Source: Saccharomycopsis phalli (taxonomy: Eukaryota; Ascomycota; Saccharomycetes; Ascoideales; Saccharomycopsidaceae). Taken from it: a stretch of DNA of 64,000 nucleotides. Location: assembly GCA_020342235.1 (NCBI GenBank), contig CP073216.1:1240001-1304000 (forward strand), written 5' to 3'. Of the stretch, positions 30,047-40,827 are shown in pieces (positions within the stretch are counted from its first letter, which is position 1; every line of letters starts with the position of its first letter). A program made the translations under genes and the position numbers. Below the pieces are notes generated by a model. That model did no database searches. It saw nothing but the letters and a program-made list of their open reading frames with translations, and was not told the DNA's origin.

Positions 30047-30733
30047 TTAAATAAAAGTCTCGTAAGCAGCTGGAGCCAAAGTAACTGGCTTGTTGCCCTT
30101 GGTGGAAACAATATGAGCAGTTCTTGGTTGTTCTGGTTGTCTCTTCAATTGGATCGAAGTGCCGTTCTTCTTGGCCTCCAACTTCTTGGCAGCATTCTCC
30201 TTGACTCTGTTCAAGAACTCTTGTCTGCACTTGGAGTGCTTGATGTGCTCGACTCTCAAGTTCACTCTCTTCTCAATGTATCTGTTACCAACAACCTTGT
30301 TGATGATAACACCAACAGAAGACTTGGTGACGTTGTAGATGATACCAGTCTTTCCGTGGTAGTATTTGTGTGGCATACCCTTTTGGATAGAACCGTTGGC
30401 CTTGATGTCGACAATGTCACCAACCTTGTAGACCTTCAAGTAGGTCGACAATGGAATGGTACCATTCTTCTTGTAATCACGTTGGAACATGTAACGTGTT
30501 CTCGATCTCAAACCATGACTGACGTTAGTACTGTGCAAATTTTATGATGCTGTAATGATACTTGGAAGTATGGGACTGGCACTTGTATCACCATCTTCTT
30601 GGTGACTCTAGTTCCATGTAGGGCGCCTTGTCAACACTCAATTTCTCATTCAAATATTCTTTTCCATTCCTACAATGCCCTTCTATCGCTCTTGTATCAT
30701 CTAATCCCCAAATGTAACATACCTTTTACCCAT
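30047..30733 (-). CDS. RPL21: RPL21, large-subunit ribosomal protein eL21, two exons
   Basis: Exons 30723-30733 (ATGGGTAAAAG) and 30047-30518 join in phase to give 160 residues beginning MGKSHGLRSRTRYMFQRD, the length and sequence of fungal eL21. The core STYLKVYKVGDIVDIKANGS and VNLRVEHIKHSKCRQEF is essentially invariant, and the end LAPAAYETFI is typical. The ribosomal protein sits near the central protuberance of the 60S subunit. The frame without splicing would start inside the intron and lose MGKS. Upstream on the minus strand are two CACGTG boxes (30831-30836, 30883-30888) and ACACCC (30842-30847), the sort of Cbf1- and Rap1-like sites used by yeast ribosomal-protein genes. Confidence 0.97.
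30519..30722 (-). other. 204-nt intron of RPL21
   Basis: GTATGT donor at 30722-30717, perfect TACTAAC branch site, and acceptor GTCAG only five bases after it. The intron follows an 11-nt first exon, as in other yeast RPL21 genes. Confidence 0.95.
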
Positions 30734-30949
30734 TTTTAATTACTTGATAGTTTGATGGAATTATTTTTAATTTTCACAACCTTTGGTACGTGGTGTAAAG
30801 ATGTCTGAAAAGTCCGGTCTGGAAAACTATCACGTGTAAAAACACCCAATTTGCCAGTCACATGTGATGCCCTATAGAAATGCACGTGTGTCACATAACT
30901 CAACATGGTTTCATGTCAAGACTACACTACACCACTGTAATAACAAGAA

Positions 30950-31750
30950 ATATCTCCTTTGGTCGTTCGTCTGACTTTACGTTGTCTACCTTTTTTATCA
31001 ATCTCCTTTTCTACTTTTCTCACCTCTTTATGGAATAGTCTTGTTGACTTGCCTTTATCATGAGTCCGAGTCTTTAAATAAATGGTCAAGACTTTTCTGA
31101 ATAGTCAAGTGAATATTTTTTAGTTATTTCACCAACTTTCATCTTAATTGCTATACTACTACTAGATGGTTACTAGCTAGATAATATCTATAACAAAAAG
31201 ATGCTCTGTCCCTTCGTTACGCTACTTCCTTATTTCCTTACAATATCATATCTTTGTACAATTTCGTTATTTCTTAATATTCCCTCATCTTTGTACCAAT
31301 TGTGTCTCTTTATTAATTGTCTCTTTATCCATTATGCGCCTTTATTCATTATGCACCTTTATTCATTATGCACCTTTATCTATCAAGGCCATTTTAAGTA
31401 TAAATAGTCAGCAAATATATTCAGTCATTTCGCCAACTGTACCCAGTTACTATACAGTAGATACTAGTTACTAGTTATATACTAAATAATATACTATTAT
31501 ACACAGATGATTGCTTACCCTGGAAAGACCGTGGCTGAATAATTCCTACACTCAAATCAAACTTCATTCACTGTAAGTAGGGCTTCTAGGTCACCATACT
31601 TCAACGGCATCAATCTCCCGTCCTGAGCTATAGTGCTCTAATAAAAAAATGTCTAAATTTTTCAAATACAACCAGAATCTTTAAATATTCAAGCAAATTT
31701 ATTTTAGCTATTTTACAACATGTATCTCAGATACCACATTTAAGCACATA
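30950..31750 (+). repeat. Three successive copies of a dispersed LTR-like repeat
   Basis: About 31060-31190, 31385-31490 and 31670-31740 share the words CTTTAAATA, AGTCAAGTGAATATT and TAGTTATTTCACCAACT with drift; a fourth copy is at 13910-14100. The order TATA-like, then CAxGCGAATAT, then an ACTAGATGGTTACTAG end resembles LTRs, but edges are unclear. Confidence 0.4.
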
Positions 31751-31847
31751 CGTATAGTCATTTAGGAATAGTACATATCATGTTAATCGGCTAATTTGAA
31801 ATTACAAGTCCCTAAACTGTTTTAATTATTTAAATATAAATTATAAA

Positions 31848-32070
31848 GATCTTAATAATAATTTAAATTTTTAAAAGTTAAAACGTCTTATTAATAATTT
31901 ATATTTTTAAAAGTTCAAAGGACTTGTATTATTTTTATTTTCAAAAGTTAAAAGACCTCAGTAATATTTTATAACTTTAAAAATCATAAACTTCTTAGTG
32001 ATACTTTATATTCTTTAAATGAAACGTCTTGGTAATAATTTATATTTTTAATTAAAAAGGTCCTATTCCT
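31848..32070. repeat. A+T-rich tandem repeat, unit about 36 bp, about six copies
   Basis: Degenerate units built on ACGTCTTAGTAATAATTTA followed by TATTTTTAAAAGTTAAA. Extremely A+T-rich. It lies directly beyond the 3' end of the ValRS-like gene. It could be a replication-origin-like or matrix-like stretch; nothing in it identifies a function. Confidence 0.75.
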
Positions 32071-32280
32071 CTTTAAAAATCGCCTTGGCTTCACGATCTA
32101 CATACAGTATAATTACGTATTTTCATCTTATACTAAAGAACAACTAATATTTGTCAGAATTTCACAAACCAAATTATTACAACTCCAATTAATCAGATGC
32201 CTCACAGTGACCAGACATATTTTTAAATACCAATTCTCCAATAATACCACCAGAACACCGTTCTGGATCGTAAAACCTCG

Positions 32281-34905
32281 TCACTCTATCGTTGCCAACT
32301 TTTCAATCATATCGGTTAAATTCTCAATTTCCAGCAGATACTTATCCAACTGGTTTTGGTGCTTAATCTTCAACTGGGCCGAAACAGTAGCAGTGTAGTT
32401 TCCCACCAATTTTTCAACCCCCAGCTTCTGGGTCTCTATTTTAGACAACTTGCCCAAAAGCTTTTCTTTCTCGGCAGCAACATTTATTTTACCCTTTAGT
32501 AACAAATGAATGGTGCAGTCATCTTGTGGAATCGCGATATAGTCCGAGCTTCGAAATTCATCCACCACACTAACTTCTGCTAGTTTCTTTTGTAAAATTA
32601 GCAACGTCAGCTTGCTGGAATCTAGAAATTCTCTCAAATCTGGTTCCTCCGCACCGATAACCACAACTGCTTGATTAATTCCATATCGCTGAATCTCTTG
32701 CCCGATTGACTTTGAAATGCAAAGAATTCGTTCAAACTTGAAGTGGCTTGCCCTTAAACTCTTTGTCAAACTCAATTCTGGAAATTTCTCTGTCAAAATC
32801 ATGGAGTCGTGTCCCAAATGGTGCCACAATTCTTCAGTCAAGAATGGAATCACAGGATGGAATAGTTTGAGTAGGATTTCCGTGACAGAATACGCAGTTG
32901 TGAGGTCATAATTCTTTGCAACTTGAAAATATGTCTCAAAAGACGACCAGATGCTTATAAATAGCTGGGCAATGTTAAGATTCCGATCTTTAAATGACTT
33001 GGTTACCTGGAAAACTGTCTCTGAAACATGGTACATTATCCAGGAATCAGCAACATCAAGGGAATTGCAATTCTTTTCAACAGAGGAAGATGATTCTCTT
33101 GTCAATATCACATCTCGAACTAGCTTGTACATTTTACTCAACACTTTCATATCCGCTTCAATGTCAGCCAATTTTCCCAAGACAAATGAGCTTTCTTGCT
33201 TCAATAAATGAAACCGTAACGAGTCCGCGCCTAGCTCGCTAAATCCCTTGGGGAACTTCTTCTTGAAGGATTCAAACAACTTTTCGTCACCAAACTGTTT
33301 CAAATTGTCCCGCACGAGGTCCAATGTGTAACCCTGGGTAAGAAACAAACTGTCATAGTGATTCCCCAAGGACTTGGACAACCTTCTATTTTTGAAATCC
33401 TCGATATTTACAAGAGTTATAATCTCATGGAAGGGAGTATCATGATACAATAGGACGTTCAACACAAAACTCACAACCACCACATGTACATCTTTGGCAG
33501 AACATACTAGAATATTGTGCTTGGACTTGTTGGAAATGAGAAAGTTTACGTCGCAAAACATCGCCGATAAGCTATCAGGGTCCTGTATACTGTTTGCATC
33601 AGCCTTGGTGCTCCAGCTACTAGTCTCATTGATATTGGATCCCGCCAAATGGTAAATTGACGGCTGAACCCGATTTTCCACAATGTTATGATCGGATATC
33701 CGAATGTCCTCCTTGTCCAAGACTCTGTCCACTTCACACAAGAAACTTTCTTTAAACACGTGGTTATCAAACACAATCGCGTCAAAGCACTTGTGCAACT
33801 CTTGTCTAAAAGACTCGGTTGCCATTGACCGTGTCTGGATCCACCAATGACTATGTAACCGTTTTTCAATAATCTCACCAGTGACTTTTGACACTTGTAC
33901 TCGCATTGGGTTATCTTGCAACCCTACATACAAGTCCCGTTGCTTCAAATCCAGGATAATCGCACCGCGAGAATCCATCTTCTTCATACCCTGCCACTTT
34001 CCACATCGTTCGTTGAGCGTCCCGTCAGGATTGAAAATCTGTATAAACTCCAACCCATGCTTCAAGCTGATGTTGTAGTCCTTGAGATTGTTCGAAGGTG
34101 CCAAACGAAGTGCCCCCGTTCCAAACTCAAGGTCTACAAACTCGTCATCCTCAATAATAGGCATCAAACGGCCCGTCAATGGATGTTCCACATGCATACC
34201 TTTAAGATGAGAATACCGCTTATCCAACGGATGTATGGCGACTGCAACATCAGCAAACATAGTTTCGGGCCGTGTGGTTGCAATGATCAATTTTTCGCCC
34301 GTCTCCTTGATCTTATACACGATTTCGTGTAATACCCCAAACTCAATTTGCGAGCTGTAGCCAGGGACATCAACCTGGGTTTGTCCTTTGATATTGCTGT
34401 ACTTTATCTCCGAGTCTGGGACGGCTTTGGTTTCAAAATACGACCAGTTTATCATCGATGCTTGTCTCTTGATCCAGCCCTGTTGGAACAAATTCAAAAA
34501 GAGCAGGTCGGCATTACTGTCGGATTCTTGGTCCCTACAAATCCCCAACTCTTTGAATTGCTCACAAACATGCTTGATGACATGACAATTGTCCTTACAC
34601 CCGACTTTATTGAGCATTATTGGTACAGAAACCGTCTTCTGTTGCAAGACTTCAAACCGGGCTACTGCATCTGAAAAGACCAATTGGAACATATTTCCAA
34701 GATGATTGACACGACGGAGATGCCCAGGAACACTTTGAATCGCAATATCTCCATTTCTACGGTATATTTGTCCTGCTTCCCATGCATTGTACCATTCAGA
34801 TTGAACGCTCTTTGGATTGTAGAATTTCGCTAAATCGCCCATGACTTTCGGCTTGAAATGTTCAGTGGGATGAGATGGGTCATTTAATTCATTCAGACTA
34901 GTCAT
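32281..34905 (-). CDS. Valyl-tRNA-synthetase-like protein with degenerate catalytic motifs
   Basis: 874 residues without internal stops, from MTSLNELNDPSH; no ATG is nearer the upstream end of the frame than two at residues -34 and -26, which add non-conserved sequence. The order of ValRS domains is kept: N-terminal Rossmann half, editing domain (IIATTRPETMFADVAVAIHP, 207-226), second half, anticodon helices (FHPVIPFLTEELWHHL) and C-terminal coiled-coil arm. The active site is not kept. The HIGH region is VPGHLRRVNHLGN (59-71), without the usual PPPNVTG; DWCISRQ reads DIRISDH (400-406); DTWFSS reads SAMFCD; KMSKS reads RLSKS (508-512). In the editing site, TPAHDxND reads APSNNLKD (269-276). 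A working VAS1 must lie elsewhere. It is more A+T-rich in codon use than its neighbours. Either a neofunctionalised paralogue or a slow-decaying one; the long open frame favours constraint. Confidence 0.85.
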   Translation of the reverse strand: MTSLNELNDPSHPTEHFKPKVMGDLAKFYNPKSVQSEWYNAWEAGQIYRRNGDIAIQSVPGHLRRVNHLGNMFQLVFSDAVARFEVLQQKTVSVPIMLNKVGCKDNCHVIKHVCEQFKELGICRDQESDSNADLLFLNLFQQGWIKRQASMINWSYFETKAVPDSEIKYSNIKGQTQVDVPGYSSQIEFGVLHEIVYKIKETGEKLIIATTRPETMFADVAVAIHPLDKRYSHLKGMHVEHPLTGRLMPIIEDDEFVDLEFGTGALRLAPSNNLKDYNISLKHGLEFIQIFNPDGTLNERCGKWQGMKKMDSRGAIILDLKQRDLYVGLQDNPMRVQVSKVTGEIIEKRLHSHWWIQTRSMATESFRQELHKCFDAIVFDNHVFKESFLCEVDRVLDKEDIRISDHNIVENRVQPSIYHLAGSNINETSSWSTKADANSIQDPDSLSAMFCDVNFLISNKSKHNILVCSAKDVHVVVVSFVLNVLLYHDTPFHEIITLVNIEDFKNRRLSKSLGNHYDSLFLTQGYTLDLVRDNLKQFGDEKLFESFKKKFPKGFSELGADSLRFHLLKQESSFVLGKLADIEADMKVLSKMYKLVRDVILTRESSSSVEKNCNSLDVADSWIMYHVSETVFQVTKSFKDRNLNIAQLFISIWSSFETYFQVAKNYDLTTAYSVTEILLKLFHPVIPFLTEELWHHLGHDSMILTEKFPELSLTKSLRASHFKFERILCISKSIGQEIQRYGINQAVVVIGAEEPDLREFLDSSKLTLLILQKKLAEVSVVDEFRSSDYIAIPQDDCTIHLLLKGKINVAAEKEKLLGKLSKIETQKLGVEKLVGNYTATVSAQLKIKHQNQLDKYLLEIENLTDMIEKLATIE

Positions 34906-35112
34906 GTCACCAGCGAAATTACCAATTGGCAACAGACTATACCTTGAATTGAGTATAAAAGATATTATGGTACCCGGGCACATAACCAAATATTGGGACC
35001 AAGGCATTAATTTGGCCCAACTCAAGGGTGGATGATTTAATATAACTGGGAGGTTTTCGGTAATATTGTGAGTGCAAAAATGTGAAGGCTTTTTGTATTT
35101 TAAGGAACACAA

Positions 35113-36096
35113 ACGTGTTTTTATGGTTCAATATGCCAAAAGGCAGTCATTATGGCGAGACCCCTTGACTAGAATGTTATATAAATGGAATTACAGTCTC
35201 CTAAATATTTAGTTTAGAATTCAGAATGGATATTAAGGTATCTATTAGAACATTGTACTATGGTGATAGTAGCTGATAGTTCTGTGTTCCACACCTATGA
35301 TAATATTTATTTAATATTAAAGGTCATATTTACGAATTGAGTTTTCCTTGTAATTAAATATATTCCAAGGTTTTTTGTTAGTCCATCATGGGATTTTATG
35401 ATATCCAATGGATGAGATCAGTCTTTATCTGAGGCTATATGGTTTATCAATATCAACATACATGGCACGTGATATATAAACCCGTACATACACGTATATG
35501 TTTGGATGTATTATCAAATGCTAAAAGCACTACATTTATCACGTGAAAACACGTGGAGATCACCTGATATCACATGTGCAAATACTGCTCATGGTGCTTA
35601 CGAGTAACGATCAAAGGCAGCTGTGCACAAGAATCAGAGTTATTCGGACAAAAAGTGTCCGTAAAAAGATTTATGGCAAGCTTTAATCAAGGGTATAACC
35701 CTGCTCCTGAGCATAATCCTACTCCTGAGAGAATATAAATAGCAAGGGAAATAGCTAATGAATCAACTTAGAGATACATTCTGAGACAACTGTACACTTT
35801 ATATCAAGTAGTTTATAATACTCTATATTGTTACAACATCACCAGGCGTTTATCGTTTCATTTGGTAACGTCACAAGGTTATACAAACGTATCTTTGTTT
35901 CATAAGAAGTGTAATTGCTGAACGATAATTGTGTGTATGTCATAATGGAATTCCCACCTTTTATACAAGGTCGGTTGCATTGATATATACAATCAGGCAT
36001 CGTCCACACACTAGTGTATAGACAATGCTTGTGCCACTATTGATCAGTCATGTTTAGTATCTACGGATTCAGTCGGTAAACCACTGAACCACGACA
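35113..36096 (-). mobile_element. LTR-rich stretch; LTR family B copy at its right end (fossil)
   Basis: The minus-strand LTR edge TGTCGTGGTTCAG is at 36096, and its sequence (ACTGAATCCGTAGATACTAA, then a TATAAAAGG near 35960) recurs at 42710-42887. The inner edge was not fixed. Around 35640-35845 a further LTR-like end (GTAGTTTATAATACTC) is seen. No coding part. Confidence 0.45.
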
Positions 36097-36370
36097 ATTA
36101 TATCATGAACAGCTAACCAGAAGACTATTTACCAAGGAGGAGGTTCTTGGAAACTTTTAGATCATGTCACTGGACCATGGACCGGCTCCTAATTAACAAC
36201 AATGGTTTACAAACAAAGCTTTAATCAACTCTTTTTTATATTCCAATGCTACATAAAGCTCAGACATCATGGTTCATTCAGAGGCAAAGTCTACTTGAGG
36301 ACTTTATCCTATCCATTTTTGTCTTTATTTGGTCACTCTTCCCAGCATGTTTTGCAAACTATTCAATTAA

Positions 36371-37117
36371 TCACAATATCCAGCTATCAGTATTTTCTCT
36401 ACCAATACGTCTATACTTAGGATGCGTCTGTAGTTTTCTTTGGCGAATCCTCTTTTTGATCCGCCTCTCATGACGACCTTGTAATCGAGTGCCGTCATAG
36501 AGATTCCCCAGACAATGTCGCTTCTGCTCGTCTCTTCCTTCATCATATTCCAATATCCTTCTTTCATCGTCAAGTCTGGTTGCTATCGCGATAGCTTCAT
36601 AATAAGTCGACGGTTTCTCTCTGAGGACTAAAATCTCGAGTTTAGCGTCAAGAGATAAAATGTAATGTTCCATAATCCACGCTGAGTTGAACACATCTCG
36701 GGGATAAAGCAACACCGCAAGATATTGGAAATGATCGTTAAACTCTCGAAAAGAATGCGGGTACCCTTTGTACTCAATCATTTTGAATTCTCTACGGATT
36801 TCTTGTTCATAGTAAGGGCCAATGAATCGGGCCTCGAATTTTTTCCAAAACGCTTCATACGAGTAGTTTGATTTATTATTCTCCTGGTACATACTGAACC
36901 ATTTTTTCGCTTTTCCACGCATGCGCTTCCCAATGGTCTTAATTTTCATTTCCTCGGTCCAAGCCGAATAAACTCCTCTTTCACAAGCCATAATAAAGTT
37001 AATGGCTTGTTCGGGCAGACCCGTACCGCTGAAGGTGGATATCTTACTAGAAAATTCTGGCACATTGGGACAATCATGACCGATGTTGTCTGCATTTTGG
37101 ATGCGATGAAACAACAT
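36371..37117 (-). mobile_element. Gag-like ORF, LTR-retrotransposon fossil (gypsy-type Gag)
   Basis: An open frame of 248 codons with an ATG start. The central helical part (WTEEMKIKTIGKRMRGKAKKW, shown in part) is laid out like the capsid of Ty3/gypsy Gag proteins, with a basic C-terminus. No protease, reverse transcriptase or integrase was found on either side, so the element is incomplete; the gag piece itself looks unbroken. A likely LTR edge lies at about 37126. Confidence 0.55.
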
Positions 37118-37396
37118 GGTATATCTTGTCGTTGAGTGGCCTTGTAATGAAATATACCAAATTAGTTGGCTATCGGTTATGACACTTGTGATATTTAATC
37201 AACAGTATAAAGTCTGTTAAATACAGGTACAAGTTGCAGTAAATCACTGAGTCCAAGTCCTCTTTGACGTATTTACATGTAACAATTGGATATCGTATTC
37301 ACTTTGCACGTGATAATCATGTGACGTGTGTGGTCAGGTGCACCCAAGATGCGTATACTGAATATCAATTCAGTTGTTCAGTTATCCATCAGTTTG

Positions 37397-37530
37397 TGTT
37401 GTAGTTTAAGGATTTATTATGATTAGAATAGTATTACTGTAAAATATAAACTACGTATCATTTGTTTTGTTTTTTTTGGAATTTGGATAACCGGATTGGG
37501 TTGTGCTAGATAAGATATTGTTAAGGTTGA
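37397..37530 (-). mobile_element. LTR fragment, family A (fossil)
   Basis: Edge TG at 37397, then ATATAAACTACGTA and GGATAACCGGATTGGG. Partial and diverged. It is followed at once by the complete family-C LTR. Confidence 0.65.
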
Positions 37531-37564
37531 AAACCACAAGTAAATCACCTATAACGGAGATTTA

Positions 37565-37864
37565 TGTCGTGATTACCAGCTGATCACTAGCTGATCACAA
37601 AGTAGTACATAAGTTGTTTACACTGGTAGATCAAATACAAGGGATTCGCTATGTCTGTACAGAGAGTATTTACTCTCTGAACAGCATACGCTGATCACTG
37701 AAACGACTATAAAAGGCTAGGTAGAAAACTACCGAGGACATCTATCGTTTTAAGGACCTTTGGTTTAGATTAAATCATTCAATCTTAAAGGAACAACAAA
37801 ATATATAGAGTTTATATTAGTGCTTCATAGTCATTAAGTACCCCTACTTATATAAACTTTGACA
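37565..37864 (+). mobile_element. Complete solo LTR, family C, 300 bp (fossil)
   Basis: Begins TGTCGTGATTACC and ends AACTTTGACA. The flanks GATTTA before and after form a 5-6 bp target-site duplication. A TATA-like ACTATAAAAGGCTAGG lies in the middle. It matches 58834-59133 along its whole length. A solo LTR left by recombination; looks whole as an LTR. Confidence 0.88.
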
Positions 37865-38077
37865 GATTTATTCTCCATAACGGAGATCTGTTCTCCATAA
37901 CGAAGATAGTCCTATTGGGAATCTCATAAATTAAGGAGATGGACAGCGGGATCATACATTAAGGAGATCACCGGTACAGACATCTAAAGTTAAGGATAAC
38001 TGAATGCATCTTAGAGAATAATATAAATAGGACAGAAAATAGCTAGAATAGCAACAAGAAGATGAATTATCTATAAC

Positions 38078-38255
38078 AGTAGATATGGATGCCCTAGGTA
38101 GTTTGCTACCTAGCCTTATAAAGTCGTTCCAGTGGTCATCATATGTTGTTACGAAGAGTATTCACTCCTTGGGTCGTCATAGCACGTCTAATGTATATGA
38201 TGCACCAGTGAACACTACTTATGTATTGCTATGTGATCATCTGGTGATCACGACA
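38078..38255 (-). mobile_element. LTR fragment, family C (fossil)
   Basis: Minus-strand copy of the first half of family C, from TGTCGTGATCACC at 38255 through CTTTATAAGGCTAGG and AGCAAACTACCTAGG; the second half is missing. It lies 214 bp from the complete plus-strand copy, giving an inverted pair. Confidence 0.7.
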
Positions 38256-39056
38256 CTTATGATGCGTCCAATGGTCTAGGGAATGTGTTGGGTAAATATC
38301 TAATCGTAGGAGCTCGAGTCTGGGATTGGCACAGCATGCAGTTGTAACGTAATGTGAAACTCATTACCATAGGAACATATGAGGGATATCTCTCCTATAA
38401 GGGGAGGTATTGCTGTAGTTAAGAAGAGCAAGAGAAAATTAATTCAATCATCACTACCGTTGCGATTATTCAATTACAAGGGAACAAAACTCGTATATGA
38501 TTAAGTAAATATCTGAGCACAAGTTTGTAACAATGACACACTGTCTAGACAATTAAATAGAAATTGGCAGTTTTGTTGTAAGCAATATCGACTGTAAGTA
38601 ATGCCACTCCTCTGACAAGGTCATTATCTAGAAATCAAATCGTGTTCAACACTGATTAGAAGATCCGCTATTTTTCCGACAAATGAATCAGCATCACTGT
38701 TCCCAACTCCATCTTGAATGCTTAACTTATTCTCCAATGACGAACTAACTCAGTGAGCAGCCGTAGATAAACCATGATCAATTGCCAATTACTCACAACA
38801 GTCTTACAGACTCACAGCTCCTCTGAAACTTCACGTAACACCATGTCTGCAAATGACGTACCTAGAGAAGTTCATCAACTATTTCCCAGTAAAAATCTTG
38901 TTACATGGAATGAATTCCAGCCCCTTAAACAGTCAGCCACGACCAAAATCAAACCACCATCTTCGTAAAAACCCGAAACAAAATCCATTGAGAGGTCATG
39001 AACCAGAGACCTTTGAGGCTGGACAAGTCCATGGTTGGTTAATAGCACGTCAGATA
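38256..39056. other. Intergenic, no gene recognised
   Basis: A+T-rich with possible further LTR debris (words similar to 16560-16700 around CACATTACGT and CTATAAGGGG near 38340-38410). Nothing coding is supportable. Confidence 0.35.
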
Positions 39057-39872
39057 TCAAAGCAAAGTAGACGGCAGACGAGTCTCTTCATCCTGGACCA
39101 TTAAAATCCTAATGCTTGCATTTAGCGGACCATTTTGCCTGTCCACTGGATCATTACTCACACTAGTCGTTGTAGGACGTTTGCAACAGCCTGAGGATGT
39201 GTGTTTTGCCTTGTAACAAAAGGAACACCGTGTGGTAGTAGTCGAGGGCTGTTTATTATCCACCCTTGGCCTCTTTGCCTTTCTTTCAAATCGAGAATTT
39301 TTTCTCCGCTTACCGACTACCTTGTTGACATGTATTGGAGTCGGTTGTACCCCCAATTTGACAGCAAGACGTGCTGCTTCCATCCAAGTTTTGGGATTTT
39401 GCCGTCTAATGTCTCTCATATAATGGGGCGGAATTCCCAAGATAAAGTGATTGATGAGAGCTTTCTCTGAATAATACCCATCCGGCATCTCGGAAACATT
39501 CTGTTCATACTCATTGATATACTGTTGGATGGTGTTGCCTTTCATTCTGCATTGATACAACCGAGTGAAAACGTCCCATTCATAATCATGGTGTAAGAAT
39601 CTATATTTCAACTCTTTGAAGTATACTTCCAACGAGTCGTCTTGTCTACATACCTCATAAAGAATTCGATGCCAACTTGCAGCATTTCCTCTCAAACGCA
39701 TACCAATCTCTAACAACTGTCTATCAATGGGTAGTTTATAACGATCGAGAGCACATCGAACCATCCAAATAAAATGTAAAAGGTCTGACAGTGAGTCTCC
39801 GTCTTGAAATATGGGAACTTCGCTCAACAAGTGCCCAATACGAGAGTGATCATCTTTTGCTTCCTTGGACAT
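39057..39872 (-). mobile_element. Gag-like ORF with zinc knuckle, LTR-retrotransposon fossil
   Basis: An open frame of 271 codons with an ATG. The capsid-like part (IGMRLRGNAASWHRILYEV) is followed by a basic segment and one CCHC knuckle CSFCYKAKHTSSGC. It resembles gypsy-type Gag. The gag frame looks unbroken, but no pol part follows, so the element is incomplete. It differs in sequence from the other gag pieces here, so it is a separate family. Confidence 0.6.
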
Positions 39873-40827
39873 ATTAAGTTTTGGAAATCTTGCGGCTATA
39901 TCAACTGTAATATTCTAGTTTTGATACGGTAAACACTCTAAACGTGATCACTGTGAGGGTAAAGTTTGATATTTTAGATTCAAGAGGGTAAGGGTTACCA
40001 CTTTATGCTACTAATACAGTTTATTCCGAGGAAACAAGCTTACGAGATGATAAGTAAAGGTATGGCTCAATGGGATTCTATTTATAACTCTTCCTCAATG
40101 GGATAATTCTTCCTCAGTGAAATTGTAATTACCTCAAGTATTCTAAGCGGCATTATGCTTCTGCAAGTATCACACTGTGCCCACATCAAGTGCGACATGA
40201 TCATACCGCGATGATCACGTGTTGCATACCGAAGGGAAGGTACCAACAATTGCCCGTTACACATGTTGTCACGTGATACGTCCTCCTTCCCTGGTTATTG
40301 TATTACCATTCCGACTCAGATCATGACACGTAGTTATTTTTCATCTCCAATTGACGTGACATCTGTAGAAATAGAATAGACCAGTTATTTGTTATTTAAT
40401 GCATCACCTTGAGTTTTCCCAATCTAAAACTTTTCCTGTTATACCTGAATCTGTCAATCTCGCAATTAGCAAGGACAGGCCATTAGATCCTTAGATACAT
40501 GTCATGGACTGTAGTTGAGATTTTGCGTGATCCAGGCCCGGCCCCTTTTTGATTGCATATTTCACGCGTTCTCAACATTTACATTGACTCTGTCAAATAC
40601 CATGAAAAGTGAGACAATGTACTCATATTTCCTGATTTGTAGATTCATAAACAAAAAAGGACTCTTGGCGACCACTCCCATCAATACTCATTGGTTTTCC
40701 TTCCTATATGTGTCTTAGACTGGCATATCAACTTGTAGAGCGATGCGTCAGAGTCCTGACAGTGGTATTCTAATTACTCAGCATTCCGCGGTTTATATAT
40801 TAAAAGAATGTCCTACTGCTATTCATC
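39873..40827. other. Intergenic; probable LTR debris, then promoter of the reductase gene
   Basis: 39900-40320 holds LTR-like words (TATTTATAACTC, GATCACGTG). 40330-40790 shows no gene. TATATATTAAAA at 40794-40805 is the probable TATA element of the reductase gene, 33 bp before its ATG. Confidence 0.4.

Noticed and set aside
30539-30733. Single-exon reading of RPL21 with an N-terminus starting in the intron
   Set aside because: It replaces MGKS by non-conserved residues; donor, branch and acceptor signals are perfect, so the spliced model is preferred.
34906-35112. N-terminal extension of the ValRS-like protein
   Set aside because: The frame is open further upstream but begins without ATG, is not conserved with ValRS, and the ATG at 34905 precedes the first conserved block.
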